The translations under genes and the position numbers were made by a program. Below are positions 9,526-20,800 of a stretch of 64,000 nt of DNA, piece after piece. Location: assembly GCA_964504915.1 (NCBI GenBank), contig CAZDFH010000004.1:1-64000 (forward strand). Direction: 5' to 3'. The notes beneath the pieces are model-generated. The model had not been told where the DNA came from. It made no database searches and saw only the letters and a list, made by a program, of their open reading frames with translations. Position 1 is the stretch's first letter; each line of letters starts with the position of its first letter. The stretch comes from CAJBLF01 sp964504915 (GTDB lineage: Bacteria > Patescibacteriota > Gracilibacteria > Absconditabacterales > Absconditicoccaceae).

Positions 9526-10185
9526 ATGATGGATATGAAAAAAGTAAGAGCGTTCACTTTTATAGAAATAATGATAGCCATTGCTGTTTTTTCTATTGGA
9601 GTGTTGGCTGTCTTGCGTTTGGTGACACAAAATCTAGTTTCTATGGATAAGACGGGGACGAGGACCGTTGCTACTTTTTTGGCAAAAGAATGATTAGAAC
9701 TAGTCTATAATATTAGAGATGCTAATCTGCAGAAATGATTACCACGAAATTGTTTGTTGACTGATCAAAATCTAGGAGATATGCAAGTGGGTGACCAGGT
9801 CGAAGCTGATAAGGCGTGTGCTCGATACTTTTCTTCTGGAGCTGATGATACCCATGTTTTGAATCTCTGATTTGTACTGACAGGCTATTTCATCGCCGAG
9901 TCAAAATCATTACCATGAAACTTTACTAATAATTTCAAAGCATTTAGACTGTCTGCAATGACGTGAAATATCGGAGGAAAAGAGTTTTCACGATACGGAC
10001 CGGGTAATCAAGAATGAACGTGAGATGGGACAGCTTTTGGTAGATATATCTTATTTAAAGCTGTACAAGACTGAGAAAAATTACTTCCGATATCTGATAT
10101 ACTCAAGGTAGAATCACATGTTTTGTTTATCAAAGGAACCACGACAGGGGAAATTGTACTTGAAAGTATGATTTGAAAACAATAA
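9526..10185 (+). CDS. Minor pilin / prepilin-type N-terminal protein (PilV-like)
   Basis: The 219-aa product starts MMDMKKVRAFTFIEIMIAIA, a prepilin-type N-terminus (A-FTFIE) with a hydrophobic helix ending SIGVLAVLRLV. The next segment, TRTVATFLAKEGLELVYNIRD, matches the conserved region after the helix in PilV/GspI-type minor pilins. Three in-frame ATGs compete as start (9526, 9529, 9535). Many UGA codons are used. It lies 65 bp after the previous pilin. Confidence 0.75.
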
Positions 10186-10270
10186 TGAAATAATCGGGAG
10201 AACTTAGTACCTGCCAACTCCTAGCTCCAAGCCATGGATTATATAGTTGTGTTTTATTTCTCATTAATGT

Positions 10271-10879
10271 ATGCAAGTGATAAAAAGATGATTTACGTTG
10301 ATAGAGCTCGTGATTGTGATAGCAATCATAGGTATTTTGTCAGTAATTTTATTGAGAACGTATATACGAATTTCTGAAATGACGTTTCGTGTGCAACAGA
10401 CGAGAAATGTCCATCAAGAAGTGCTTCATTTGTCTCAAATTATTCAAAATTTTGCTGATAATAACGCTATCGATTTTACTCAATACACTAAATTATCTCT
10501 TACTAATGGTATTGTAGATCAATTACATTTGCAGGGAAAAGATGGGACAGTTTCATTCTTTCTGACATGAGCATGTGGAGCTGTTCCACTTTCTTGAAAT
10601 CTTGTCTTGAGTGGTGACTGTTCTCTCGCTATGCTATCATGATCGACGATGATTCAGCTTACAGATCCACATAAAGTCGTGTTGCGTAATTTGATATTCA
10701 AGATTATTCCTTTTGCTTCACAGGAATCTTATCTATGATGATCTGCATCTTGTGATCAGAATGATTATCTCCATTGTATTCATAAGCCATGATTTCGAAT
10801 GCTTGTGGATGCATATAGTATCAATTACGGTAAGCAGTGGTTTAATCATGTACATATTCCCTTGCAACTTTTTTTCTAG
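10271..10879 (+). CDS. Minor pilin / prepilin-type N-terminal protein
   Basis: The 202-aa product starts MQVIKRGFTLIELVIVIAII, a textbook class III prepilin leader. The Gly just before the cleavage site is a UGA codon, which is strong evidence for recoding. The helix is followed by QQTRNVHQEVLHLSQIIQNF, as in PilW/GspJ-type minor pilins. Six or more cysteines lie in the globular part. It stops just before the long microsatellite tract. Confidence 0.78.
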
Positions 10880-10880
10880 A

Positions 10881-11160
10881 AAAAAATTTATAGTTTATAG
10901 TTTGTAGTTTATAGTGTATAGTTTATAGTTGCTCTACACTTTACACTCTACACTTTACACTCTACACTTTACACTTTACACTCTACACTTTACACTCTAC
11001 ACTCTACACTCTACACTTTACACTTTACACTCTACACTTTACACTCTACACTTTACACTTTACACTTTACACTCTACACTTTACACTCTACACTTTACAC
11101 TCTACGCTTTACACTCTACACTCTACACTCTCCACTCTCCACTCATTTCATTTATTGTTT
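10881..11160. repeat. Long microsatellite tract (TACACTTTACACTC and TTTATAG units)
   Basis: From about 10885 to 10935 TTTATAG(T) units repeat; from 10935 to about 11150 there are some thirty imperfect CTACACT / TTACACT heptamers in series. The unit is the reverse complement of the AGAGTGTAG and AAAGTGTAA units scattered elsewhere in the window. It lies between two pilin genes. A translation in one frame gives a meaningless LYTLHST repeat. The tract length is likely variable between cells. Confidence 0.9.
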
Positions 11161-11171
11161 GATTGCCTTAT

Positions 11172-12059
11172 ATGAAGCCCAAGTGAAACATTAGTATATT
11201 AGTCATCTTTGTCCTTCTAGCGTCATCGCTCTTGGGAGTCTTGGCAATGAATTTTGTCCAGAGTATGATGAAACAATCAGCTACGATTTTCAACTCCTAC
11301 CAATCATATTATCTCGCTAAGGCTGGTGTAGAACTTTGACTAAGTGAACTTGGACATCGTGGTGTCGGATTTGAACAAACCTTTACAGACTCTGGTTTTA
11401 TGTCTCAGAATTTCTTGTGTGCGGGAAGAAATACTCCTTGTATGATGCAACTTGTCCTTTCGTGAACGTCCACCTATTTGTCACAGCAATTTCGAGCAGA
11501 TCCTACAGGAGAAGATTCCGTGATGGTGTGTCAGTATCCTTTTGTTTTGGCTAAGTGAGCATCCTTAGTTATCCCAGCGTACAAAGACATTACCCAGCAG
11601 GATTTAGCGAATAATTTTTCTTCAGTGACAAAGTATCAAAATCTGTATCCTGCTTTGCGTGATCTAGAAGTGCACTTATCTTGATCTAGTGCTAGTGATG
11701 TGACATTTGGTTTGTTGATTTTGTCTGGAGATAATCTAGCAGATAATGGCATATTTTTCCAGACCTGAGATATTAGGACTGATATCTCCACCTTTCTTAA
11801 TGCTTTTGAGTCGTTGCAATCATTATGATTTGCTAGTCTAAGTCTCCCTGATTTAGCTCCCTATAGATTTGTCTTTATGATTTCCAATTCATCTGATGCT
11901 CTAGTGTCCTTCTGTCTGACGAGTAAAGTTGCTTTGCCCACGCAGCAGTACTATCTCAAGAGCCGATGAGCATATGATCAGCAACAGTTATGACTAGAAG
12001 CAATATATCAACAACCGATACCAGATTTCTTACTTAATGGATATTTGAATTATAAATAA
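11172..12059 (+). CDS. PilX/GspK-like pilus accessory protein
   Basis: The 295-aa product starts MKPKGNISILVIFVLLASSL, then has a single hydrophobic helix and the segment SYYLAKAGVELGLSELG. The pattern helix + YYxAxAGxExAL is typical of PilX/GspK-type minor pseudopilins. It lacks the Glu5 signal of normal pilins, as GspK does. A globular domain of about 230 residues follows. About ten UGA codons read as Gly. It is the last gene of the pilin cluster. Confidence 0.65.
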
Positions 12060-12061
12060 TT

Positions 12062-12128
12062 TACTCCCGGGAGTGAAAGTGAATAATCGCAGTCAATGGG
12101 CTACTTAATATAATTTTACTCCCGGGAG
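12062..12128. repeat. Two copies of TTTACTCCCGGGAGTGAA palindrome
   Basis: The palindrome ACTCCCGGGAGT, within the larger TTTACTCCCGGGAGTGAA, occurs at about 12062-12073 and 12117-12128. It follows the last pilin gene. It could be a protein-binding site pair or another member of the short palindromes seen in the window. Confidence 0.7.
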
Positions 12129-12145
12129 TGAAGTGGTTTATTAAA

Positions 12146-12172
12146 AAAAATCCGCGAATGCGGATTTTTTAC
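12146..12172. terminator. Bidirectional rho-independent terminator
   Basis: The stem AATCCGC-GAAT-GCGGATT is flanked by an A run on the left and a T run on the right. It sits between the convergent PilX-like and 12193-12756 genes, so it can serve both. Confidence 0.85.
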
Positions 12173-12192
12173 TAATGAAAATATGTTTGTTA

Positions 12193-12756
12193 TTACAATT
12201 TACCCATTAAATCACCAAGCTTGGATTCTTGTTCCTTCTTGGCTTTGCCTGCGACTTCTTCTCTGTCGATAGTATCTTGTACGGCTTTCCATCTTTTGAT
12301 CCTCATTTCTCTTTCTTGCTCGATAGCATTCTTCTCATTTTCATCTTCAGCTTTGAGTGCATGGAGATTCATCTGTTCTTCTATGTAGATTTCGTACAGT
12401 CTCAATATCTGGAATGATCGTAATTCAGATACAGTTTTTACTACGCTTTGATCACCACTTTTGACAGCGATGTAGAGCTCCTTATCTTTTTTTCCTTCTT
12501 CCTTCTTGAGCTCGTAATCACTACTAAATGATCCTGTAACTAATTGCTGGAGAAGGTCTCGATCAAAGTCGTTTTTCAGCTCTTCTGGTACTGCGTAAGG
12601 CAATGGAGAAAATTTGGACAAATATTCTGTGTACCAAATCTGGTCTTGGACTCCACCTTCGACAGGGCCAAAAAGTGTCTCGTATTTTTCTACTATCTGC
12701 TTCTTATCAGCTTTTTCTCTGAGTTCTGCTATGAACGCTTGAAAATCGAATAGCAT
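12193..12756 (-). CDS. Hypothetical charged helical protein
   Basis: The 187-aa product has no UGA codons and is rich in Lys, Glu and Gln. The C-terminal half (NEKNAIEQEREMRIKRWKAV) should form a long helix or coiled coil. The N-terminal half has aromatic residues (DQIWYTEYLSKFSPLPYAV). No family recognised. It ends at the shared terminator. Confidence 0.65.
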   Translation of the reverse strand: MLFDFQAFIAELREKADKKQIVEKYETLFGPVEGGVQDQIWYTEYLSKFSPLPYAVPEELKNDFDRDLLQQLVTGSFSSDYELKKEEGKKDKELYIAVKSGDQSVVKTVSELRSFQILRLYEIYIEEQMNLHALKAEDENEKNAIEQEREMRIKRWKAVQDTIDREEVAGKAKKEQESKLGDLMGKL

Positions 12757-12893
12757 TTGTTTGGGTGATAGAAAATAAAGCGTCGATGCGACGCTCCCTT
12801 TATATGCATAAGTGAACTGATTTCAATAGAAAATTAGTTACCGTTAGTGAGCTTCAATACTAGGACTATATGTTTGCATCTTTTGCTTTTTTA

Positions 12894-13151
12894 CTATGTA
12901 ATAGGTGCTGGTGTAAGCTCCATCAAGATTGCTTTGATTCTCGCTCTTGTTGTCTTTTCGCATGTTCATCTTTCTGGGCAGTTAGTGCATTGTTTCGCTA
13001 ACTCTTCTGGAGTCGAAATCTCTTTTGGATCTTGGGCTAATGTTTTGTTTCATAGAAATGCGATGCTAATCGCGTCTGGCAATTTGGAGAAAATTCTTCA
13101 TTCGCAGAGCTTTCTGCTTTGTGCTCAATCTTTCACATCATTTACTTCCAT
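12894..13151 (-). CDS. Hypothetical small protein with clustered cysteines
   Basis: The 85-aa product is open only with UGA = Gly (KDGAQSRKLCEGRIF, AFLGNKTLAQ). The C-terminal half has QCTNCPERGTCEK, a possible metal-binding cluster, with one more Cys near residue 17. It starts 24 bases after the fmt stop on the same strand and may belong to that operon. Confidence 0.55.
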
Positions 13152-13175
13152 TGTATCTGTATAGCATATAAAACT

Positions 13176-14375
13176 TTATTTGAGATACCCATTGGCAAAT
13201 TCTTTTCGGCTCATGGGCTTCTTGCCTTCTGGCTTGAGCATAAGGTGTTCTACTGCCTCGTTTATAGTATTATTCCCATGAATGAGCGGAGTATTTTTGT
13301 GATGTGTATATAATCCTTCTTCGAGTTGCATCTCTTCTATGATAACTCTTTTCCCGTTGTTGGTGAAATAGACTTTTGGCCATTGGGCATACGCACGATA
13401 TTTGCAATATATGCTGTGAAGACTATCTTCCCGTGGATTAATATGTCAGGATTCTTTTTCTATTTTGCTACAATACGTTGCCTTGTTTTCGTTCTGTGGT
13501 ACGGCTCCCAGCATTTTCTTACCAAATTTTCGTAGTGTATCATTCAGAAACTTGGGACCATATTGTTGCATTCTTTCTATAATATTTTTACTGGTCCAAT
13601 CAAATCCTATCTTAAATCCAAGTTTATCAATCATATCTCCTGTATCCATCCCTGCGTCCATTTTCATGATAGTCACTCATGTCTCTTTATCGTCATGGAG
13701 TAGGCACGATTGTATAGGTGATGCGCCACGGTATTCGGGTAATAAAGATCCATGGACGTTAATAGGTGCAATGGTGGGAATGTCTAAGATACTCTGTGGA
13801 ATAATTTTCCCATATGCTATTACGACGAGAAAATCAGGATTTTTTTTCTGTAACCATTCTGCAAAAGCACGTCATTCGTCGGATTTATCGGGATTGAGTC
13901 TATCAGGAGATTGGATGAAATCTCAGACTTGAGACACGAGACGTGAGACATGAGACTTTTTTGCTTCAGTTTTTATAATACATTCACACATATCCATTCA
14001 TCTACCTGCTGGTTTATCACATTGGGTCACGACGCCTACTACCTCAAATCTTTTATCTTGTTCTAGTCATTGTAAAAATGGGACACCAATAGGTGCTGAT
14101 GAGCAGAATACGACTTTATAGTGATCTGGGTCATATGTTTTTTTCATTCACCCTGTACAATGTAAAACTCTGTCACTAGCATACCAAATTCCGGGCCAAA
14201 ATCCATATCTTTTGAGTACGAGAATAGAATATTTGCTACAATGTGGTGTATGCATACATATCCTTCCTTTCAGTCGAAATGATGGTAATCACTTATCTGG
14301 AGATAGTGTCCTTTGATAAAGGCGAATAAGTCGGATGACGGGATATGCTAGGAGCTTGTTGATTTCTTGCAACAT
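13176..14375 (-). CDS. fmt: YidD - methionyl-tRNA formyltransferase fusion
   Basis: One uninterrupted 399-aa frame. Residues 1 to about 88 are YidD-like: IRLIRLYQRTLSPD, CMHTPHCSKYSILVLKRYG, then RVLHCTGG and YDPD, as in the YidD C-terminus, which acts in membrane protein insertion. Residues from about 86 are Fmt, which formylates initiator Met-tRNA: YKVVFCSSAPIGVPFL, VVTQCDKPAGRG, LVVIAYGKIIP, NVHGSLLPEYRGASPIQ and TIMKMDAGMDTGDM (formyl-donor and catalytic Asn-His-Ser region present). The junction reads GGG-TGA-ATG; TGA is Gly, so no stop separates the domains. ATG 14147 could start Fmt alone, but YidD alone could not terminate. The GAGACATGAGAC microsatellite lies in frame at 13926-13956 (SHVSRLVSQV). 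Confidence 0.85.
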
Positions 14376-14470
14376 ATATTTTTTGCTGAGGAATAAATCA
14401 CGTACGTGCTTGTAATGATTGCTTGTCTTTTCTCAACGTGTAGTTTGTATATTTTTTTCTTGCTGTATTT

Positions 14471-14694
14471 GCTTTTACTTTTTGGCTTGACCCAAAAAGT
14501 ACCCTTCGACTTCGCGAAGGACAAGACAAAAAGGTCGAGGCCTCACCGGCACACACGTTGGCTCGGCCGTGGCTTGCTTAGTCGACGTAGTCTTTGCAGT
14601 CCTGCCTCACGGCAGACAATGTATTCCTGTACACTATAAGATTATTCTTGCCCTGTGGCAATCATTACTGCCTTCCCGGCCACGAAACGGATTG
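14471..14694. repeat. Structured dispersed repeat, copy with inserted palindrome
   Basis: It aligns with the copies at 39146-39357 and 63252-63452: a TACTTTTTGG / CCAAAAAGTA hairpin, then AGGCCTC, GCTCGGCCG, GCTTAGTCG, CTCACGGCAGAC, and the closing GCCCTGTGGCAATCATTACT. This copy is more diverged and has an extra CCTTCGacttCGCGAAGG hairpin just after the first stem. It lies in the divergent gap between yidD-fmt and holA. Confidence 0.8.
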
Positions 14695-14798
14695 TTTGTT
14701 TATAGTCCAAGCAGGTTTGTATTGTCATTGAATTTTATGGTCGAATAGTTACCTTTCTTGCACCAATAGATATAGACTCTTATCTTTTGTTATGACTT

Positions 14799-15785
14799 AT
14801 GCTGAATAATGTGTTTCTATTTACCGGAGAAGAGCAATTCTTACTAGATAAGGAGCTTTTTCGTCGAAAAGAAAATTTTGTACTTAAGTACGGTCAGGAT
14901 AGTGTATTCCCCTTTGATGTAGAAAATTTTGATCTCGGGATTCTCAAACAGGCAATCTACGGTGGGGGATTATTTGTTACCAAAAAGATGGTTGTCCTTA
15001 ATGGGATTCCATTGGATGCGACAGCGAAATTGTCTCAAGAAAAAAAGATACCGATAGAGACCTTTTTGGATGATTTTCTTCGTAGAGAAGGCAAAATCCC
15101 TGAGGAAACCTTGCTTGTATTCGTCAGTCCAAAACCTGATAAGAGATTAAAACTCTTTAAATTTCTGGAAAGGAATACAACAGTCAAAGAATTTAAACAA
15201 TATAAGGAGCGTGAGCTCAAAGAATTTATTATCTCACAATTGTCTGGCATCTATATACCCAATGATGTGGTTGAATATTTTTTGATCAAGGTGGGTGCTG
15301 ATCTGTATCGTCTGCGATTTGAATGTGAAAAATTGAAAATCCGATGTGAAGCACATACTCTTACTCAGATAGATCAGGCACTGATTGATAAGGTTGTCTT
15401 TGGTATGGTCGAGACTGATGCTTTTACGTTGCTAGAAAATATTTTCACTCACAAGAAGACGTCAGTTGAGATTATTGATAAAGTCAAAGCAGATGGTGAA
15501 GATCGAAATAAATTTGCTGGTATGCTGTACCGATCATTGAAATTATCATTATTCATTGTCGATCTGTATCAATCGGGGGTTACGAACGCTGCTGAATTGG
15601 CTTCTCGCCTATGAGCTGGACCATGGCAAATTTCCAAGAGTCTCAAAGCTATAGGTCATTTGCAATCAGTCTACGATGATATGAAAGTGTTTTATCGTGG
15701 TTTGGTAGAATTGGATTATGGTATCAAAACTGGTAAATATCCGGATAGTTATTTCTGGCTAGGGATTAAAAGAATGCTTAAATAG
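14799..15785 (+). CDS. holA: DNA polymerase III delta subunit-like (HolA)
   Basis: The 328-aa product has the HolA layout and length: MLNNVFLFTGEEQFLLDKEL at the start (family: lyG-e-e-l-l-l), then GGGLFVTKKMVVL, a LLVFVSPKPDKRLKLFKFLE segment, KQYKERELKEFI, and a helical C-terminal domain. Delta opens the sliding clamp in the clamp loader. UGA encodes Gly only near the C-terminus (SRLGAGPWQISK), where standard code would truncate it. It has its own upstream region with the structured repeat. Confidence 0.8.
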
Positions 15786-15895
15786 CTTGGAGTTGATAGT
15801 TTACAGTTGGTGGTTAGCAAACAGGTCTACCGTCTAAGTTCTGTTCACTAAGTCCTAAGATTGCAATTAGTTTATCTTTCGATATTATCTCATAT

Positions 15896-16486
15896 ATGAA
15901 AAAAGTGATTATTACATGTATTGTCGTGTTAGCTTTGTTGCCGTCTACCGGATTCTGATATATGGAAGCCAGCCTTTTTTGCCGTGTCAGTAATCAAAAT
16001 ATCCAGATTTCTCTGAGTGCAACACCCGGATGAAAATGTAAATCATATATCTATTATATCGAACAAATCATGAGAAAAAATGCTAGAGATCTCTATACCC
16101 TTCAATGATATATCACCAATGGACAAGATGTAGACTATCGACAACAGGTAAAGAAGGAGAAACTTACAGAGATCGATAAATTGCAGGTCATAAGGCTCAA
16201 TATTATTGCCAGTATGAAATCTTTTGAGTCTAATTTACTCAAAAAGTCTCTCGAATTTTTTCTTCCCAAGATTGCTCCATACAAGAATCAACTCAAACAA
16301 TCACTCTTCAAACTCTCAAGCTTGACTGGTATAGTTGCTCCTACTACACAGAGATATATGTCGCTTCTTTCTGGGCAACTCCAAGTAATCGATAAGATGG
16401 CGACGACACAGACATTTGACGAGCTTATCCCCTTATTTAATGCATATATTTATTTCAAACAGGAAATTTCATGAAAATCTGAATAG
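15896..16486 (+). CDS. Hypothetical exported protein
   Basis: The 196-aa product has an N-terminal signal peptide (MKKVIITCIVVLALLPSTGF, the last Gly codon next to it is UGA), with cleavage likely before MEASLF. The mature part has cysteines near residues 29 and 48 and is mostly helical. No family recognised. It overlaps the next gene by 16 bases. Confidence 0.65.
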
Positions 16487-17337
16487 TCACTTCTAGCAAT
16501 GATATGCTGACCTTATTCAAATTCTTGACGAAATATGATCATGAATATATTTTGTATTACGATCAATCGCATCAGTTTTATGGTGACCAAACGTTTGAAG
16601 AATCTTTGCTGAATGTCCAGTCATGAATTGACTACCTGATGAAGGAATGAGTCTCTTTTCTCGTATTACCACCTGTGTATGAATTAGCTTCATTGAATTG
16701 AAAATTGAAAATTGAAAATTGAAAATTACTTCCATTGTTTCAAGAGTATGTAATGAAAGAATGTTTCGCGTATTCGCACGTGGGGAAAATTGGTGTCGTG
16801 GGGGACTATGCAGACATAGAAGTTGGTCAGCAATTTTTGAAAACTTTGGAAAAAACATATACGTTGTCCGAGACCCAAAAGGTAATCAGAAAGTTTCATG
16901 CACCATTTGATTATCGAGTCAAAGAAGTTCCGCTCCGAAAATATTTCCTTACTCAGCTTTCATTCTCTGATATGATGGTCAACAAGGTAATCAAATTTGA
17001 TCTGAGATATTTCAAAGATGCACTAGTCGATACAGTTATCCCATTTAATTATGGCTATTTTAATTATCAAAATACCATTAGTAAATTTTTCAATTTCAAG
17101 AAAATTAGATTTCATAAGTTAGAGAAAATCGAAGCATTGTTTCAATGAATGAAATTGCAAACATCAACGTATGGTGTGAAAATTGTCTACACGTGACATA
17201 TAGATTTCTTAAAGAGAGAAAAAAAATGGATGCGATTGTTGCAGAGAGGCAAGTGAACTACAATTGAGATGTTGAAATGTTGAGATATTGCAAAATGAGT
17301 GAGTAAATGAACTAAATCCTCTAAAGCTAAAAAATAG
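16471..17337 (+). CDS. Hypothetical protein with an in-frame microsatellite
   Basis: The 288-aa product starts MKIGIVTSSNDMLTLFKFLT. Two alpha/beta segments (GVSFLVLPPVYELA; VGKIGVVGDYADIEVGQQFL) recall the aspartate/glutamate racemase fold, but the catalytic cysteines are not clear, so I leave it unassigned. At 16694-16726 ATTGAAAATTGAAA units are translated as NGKLKIENGKLLP. The C-terminus is very basic (GVSKGTKSSKAKK). Its start overlaps the previous gene, suggesting coupling. Confidence 0.6.
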
Positions 17338-17384
17338 TTTTCTCAAAATGAAAAAGCCCTTCCAAATATGGCGGCCTTTCATGG

Positions 17385-17618
17385 TTAATAATTTCTTTTA
17401 ATCATTGGTTTCTTTGGGATTCTGATGGATCTCTTCACCAATGGTTTCTGATTTATTCATGGTGGCGTCTGAGATCCTCTCGGTTCCTCTTTTTTTGGTT
17501 CTGGCTCGATAACTAATGTTATCAAGTTCTCCTTTTTTACCATTTTGGTGTGCTTTGGAGAAAACCAGAGTAAAAAGACCAAGCTCATTCCAGCTAAGAT
17601 TCGTCCGGTTACTGTCAT
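17385..17618 (-). CDS. Hypothetical small anchored protein
   Basis: The 77-aa product has an N-terminal hydrophobic segment (RILAGMSLVFLLWFS) followed by a Pro- and charge-rich tail (VIEPEPKKEEPRGSQTPPG). It is likely membrane-anchored. One UGA reads as Gly. It is convergent with the previous gene. No function can be assigned. Confidence 0.45.
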
Positions 17619-17881
17619 TTTTTTCTTTTTTTTGTATGGGAGTAATTACTTATTTTCTCTCCAAAATCAATGTATTTTCTCTTACTTACCTTTCTTTCCC
17701 TTTTTCATTGTTTTTTGTCCCTATTTTCCTATATATAGATGTATCCGCTTTTGTGGATTTTTTATTCAGCAATGTTTTTTTAAATTGTGGCTGGATAAAA
17801 GCGACGTTAAAGTTCTTCAACCTTTGATAAAACAAAGGATATGGAATTTTCGGTGTCTTCTTTTATATGCTTTTGAAAAAA

Positions 17882-20800
17882 ATGTTTGAATGAATTTTGA
17901 AGCTCATTACCTGAGATTATAATAAGAAGCAGATTACTAAACTGTGGCCTACTGTCGCCAAAATCAATGAGCGATATGCTTCTTATGAACCTTTATCTGA
18001 CGATCAGATTAAAGCCAAAACCGTAGAATTTAAGGATAGACTGACTAAGGGGGAGACCCTTGACGATATTCTGTCTGAAGCTTTTGCTGTAGTCAAACAA
18101 GCCTGCAAGAGAATGCTTGGTCAAGAGATACAGGTCAAAGGAGAAAAGCAGGTACGAAATATGGTCCCTTATGATGTCCAGCTCTTGTGATGAATCATCC
18201 TTCATAGAGGGATTATTACCGAGATGAAGACGGGAGAAGGTAAAACGTTGGTTGCGGTCATGCCCGTATATCTCAATGCCTTGACAGGTAATGGAGTACA
18301 TGTCGTGACGGTAAATGACTACTTAGCATCTCGTGATGCTCAATGGATGTGATGTGTCTATGAGCGACTTGGTCTAAGCTGTGGGTGTGTCGTCAAAGAG
18401 GTTCCTTTGCAGAAAAGGAGAGAAGAATATGGTAAAGATATCACCTATATAGAGAACTCTGAACTTGGGTTTGACTATCTGAGAGACAATTTAGTAAAAT
18501 CTATGAAAGAGAGATCACTCATTCGACGTCCATTGAATTATGCGATTGTGGATGAAATTGATAGTATCTTGATCGATGAGGCGAGAACTCCATTGATTAT
18601 CTCTGAGGCTAATGCCGAAGCTACGGAGAAATATTTGCACTACGCAAAAATCGCTTCTGGATTGATCCCTTGTACGACAAAGAAAAAAGTCTCCAAATGA
18701 TTGTTACATGAAATTATGAATGATCAAAAGAGAGTAAATGAACAAGAGGAAGATGGAGATTATTATATCGATGAAAAAACTAAAACTGCTGCTTTGAGTG
18801 GTGTCGGTATCGAAAAATTGGAACGTATTCTTAGCGTGGAAAATCTCTATAGAGATCTGGGATATGAAGAGATTCATCATATCGAAAATGCCTTGCGTGC
18901 ACAAGCAGTGTATCTGAGAGATACGGATTATATCGTCAAAGATGGAGAAGTCCTTATCGTAGATGAGCATACTGGTCGTACTATGCCAGGAAGAAGATTC
19001 TCTGAATGATTACATCAGGCTATTGAAGCTAAAGAGAATGTTCGCATCCAGAGAGAATCCAAGACACTAGCAACTATTACGTATCAGAATTTTTTCAAAC
19101 AATACAAAAAACTTGCTGGAATGACGGGTACTGCGTTGACAGAAGGAGAAGAATTTGAAAAAATCTATGAATTATCTGTCTTGGAGGCTCCTACTAATAA
19201 GCCTACTATCAGAGTCGATAGACGTGATAAAGTCTATTTCAATCAACAAGCAAAATGGAAATTTGTAAAACAATATATCAAATTTGCTCATGAGATGGGG
19301 CAACCTATTTTGATAGGTACATCATCTATCTCTACATCAGAACAAGTTTCTCATATCCTCGAAAAAGACAATATTGTCCATTATGTCCTCAATGCAAAGT
19401 TCCATGAACAGGAGGCGCATATTATTTCTCAGGCAGGAAAGTATGCAAGTGTTGTCGTCGCTACGAATATGGCAGGTAGGGGAACGGATATCAAACTTGA
19501 AAGTGGACTGAATGATAGGTTGGCAGATAATTATGCTACATGGATGAAAAAGAGTGTTGAGGAAAAGAGGAATGGAGGAAAAGAGGAATCCTGAATATGA
19601 GTAAGTGTAAAAATATTTTCTCAGCCAGAATTTGAGATGACTATGGATGGCTGTAAACGTCAGTGGCATATCACGGACGAGATGGTGATACAAGCAGAGA
19701 AAGGTCGAGTGACCCATGATGAGATGAAATTTAAAATAAAGTTTAATGGAAAGAAAAAAGAAAATACTGATTGGTTCGCGGAGTTGACTGTGTATCCACG
19801 TGAGGGTTCTCTCACGACGGTGTTGGTCAAAGATTTCCATTATGGTCTGTTTATCCTTGGTACAGAGAAACACGAATCCAGGAGAATCGATAATCAGCTC
19901 AGAGGACGTGCCGGTAGACAATGAGACCCTGGTGTGTCAGTTTTCTTTGTTGCCCTAGATGATTTGATTATGCGCAAAATGTGATGAGAAAGAATCCAAA
20001 ATATGGCAGCATTACTGCTTGGTAAAAAAGATTTGGAAGAATTGGAATTGACTCAAAAACAGTTTAGTAATGCGATTATTAGAGCACAAAAGCAAATGGA
20101 AGGATGGCATTTTGGCATCAGGAAGCATCTGTTTGATTATGATAGTGTCATCAATAAGCAGAGACAAACTGTGTATAGAAAGAGAGATGAAATTATGGAA
20201 AGTGAGCATGATGAAATATTGAAGACGAAATTTGTCGAGCGAATGACTGGTGATATTCTGGCTAATATTAGCGAAATTATCCAACGTCAAATCCATGAGG
20301 CACAGACCCTTAATCAGCCATTACAAGAATATCTTACCATCGTAGATAAGGAATTCGCATTGCATTTACCTAATGATCAAATAGCATCTTTTGCTACTTT
20401 GTGACATGTGGGATTGCCCGAAGCTTTGATACAGCATATTACGCATGAACTTGAACTAAGATTATGATCAGTCGATCAAGAGAAGTTATATCAAATGTAT
20501 AGAGATGTCTATTTGTATCATATCGATACGTTATGGATCAAACATTTAGATGAAATGGAGGAACTTAGAGATAAGGTAGGATTGATGTGATATGCCCAGC
20601 TGGATCCATTAGTTATTTATAAGTCAGAAGCATATGATAAATTCCAAAATCTTCTCTATAGACTAAAAGTTGATGTCACCTCTTATATCGCCAGTATAGA
20701 TTTTACACAAATACAACAGCAGCAAGCTCCTACTATTACTCTGGGGGAGCAATCTGATGAATGATTGCTTAAAATGCTTCAAGAGGTGAGCAAACAAGTA

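Noticed and set aside
10929..11162. Open frame of LYTLHST repeats, or CRISPR-like array
   Set aside because: Units are contiguous imperfect heptamers with no unique spacers. The protein is only the translated microsatellite.
13465..13932. Plus-strand open frame of 155 codons
   Set aside because: It lies opposite fmt, whose motifs are clear on the minus strand.
14406..14639. Small open frame over the dispersed repeat
   Set aside because: The frame is not kept in the other copies, whose indels and stops break it. Stem pairing rather than coding is conserved.
16471..17337. Glutamate racemase
   Set aside because: Two segments recall the fold, but the catalytic cysteines and their motifs are not evident.
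19337..19921. Long minus-strand open frame inside secA
   Set aside because: Antisense shadow of a conserved SecA region; the composition is unlike the other proteins.
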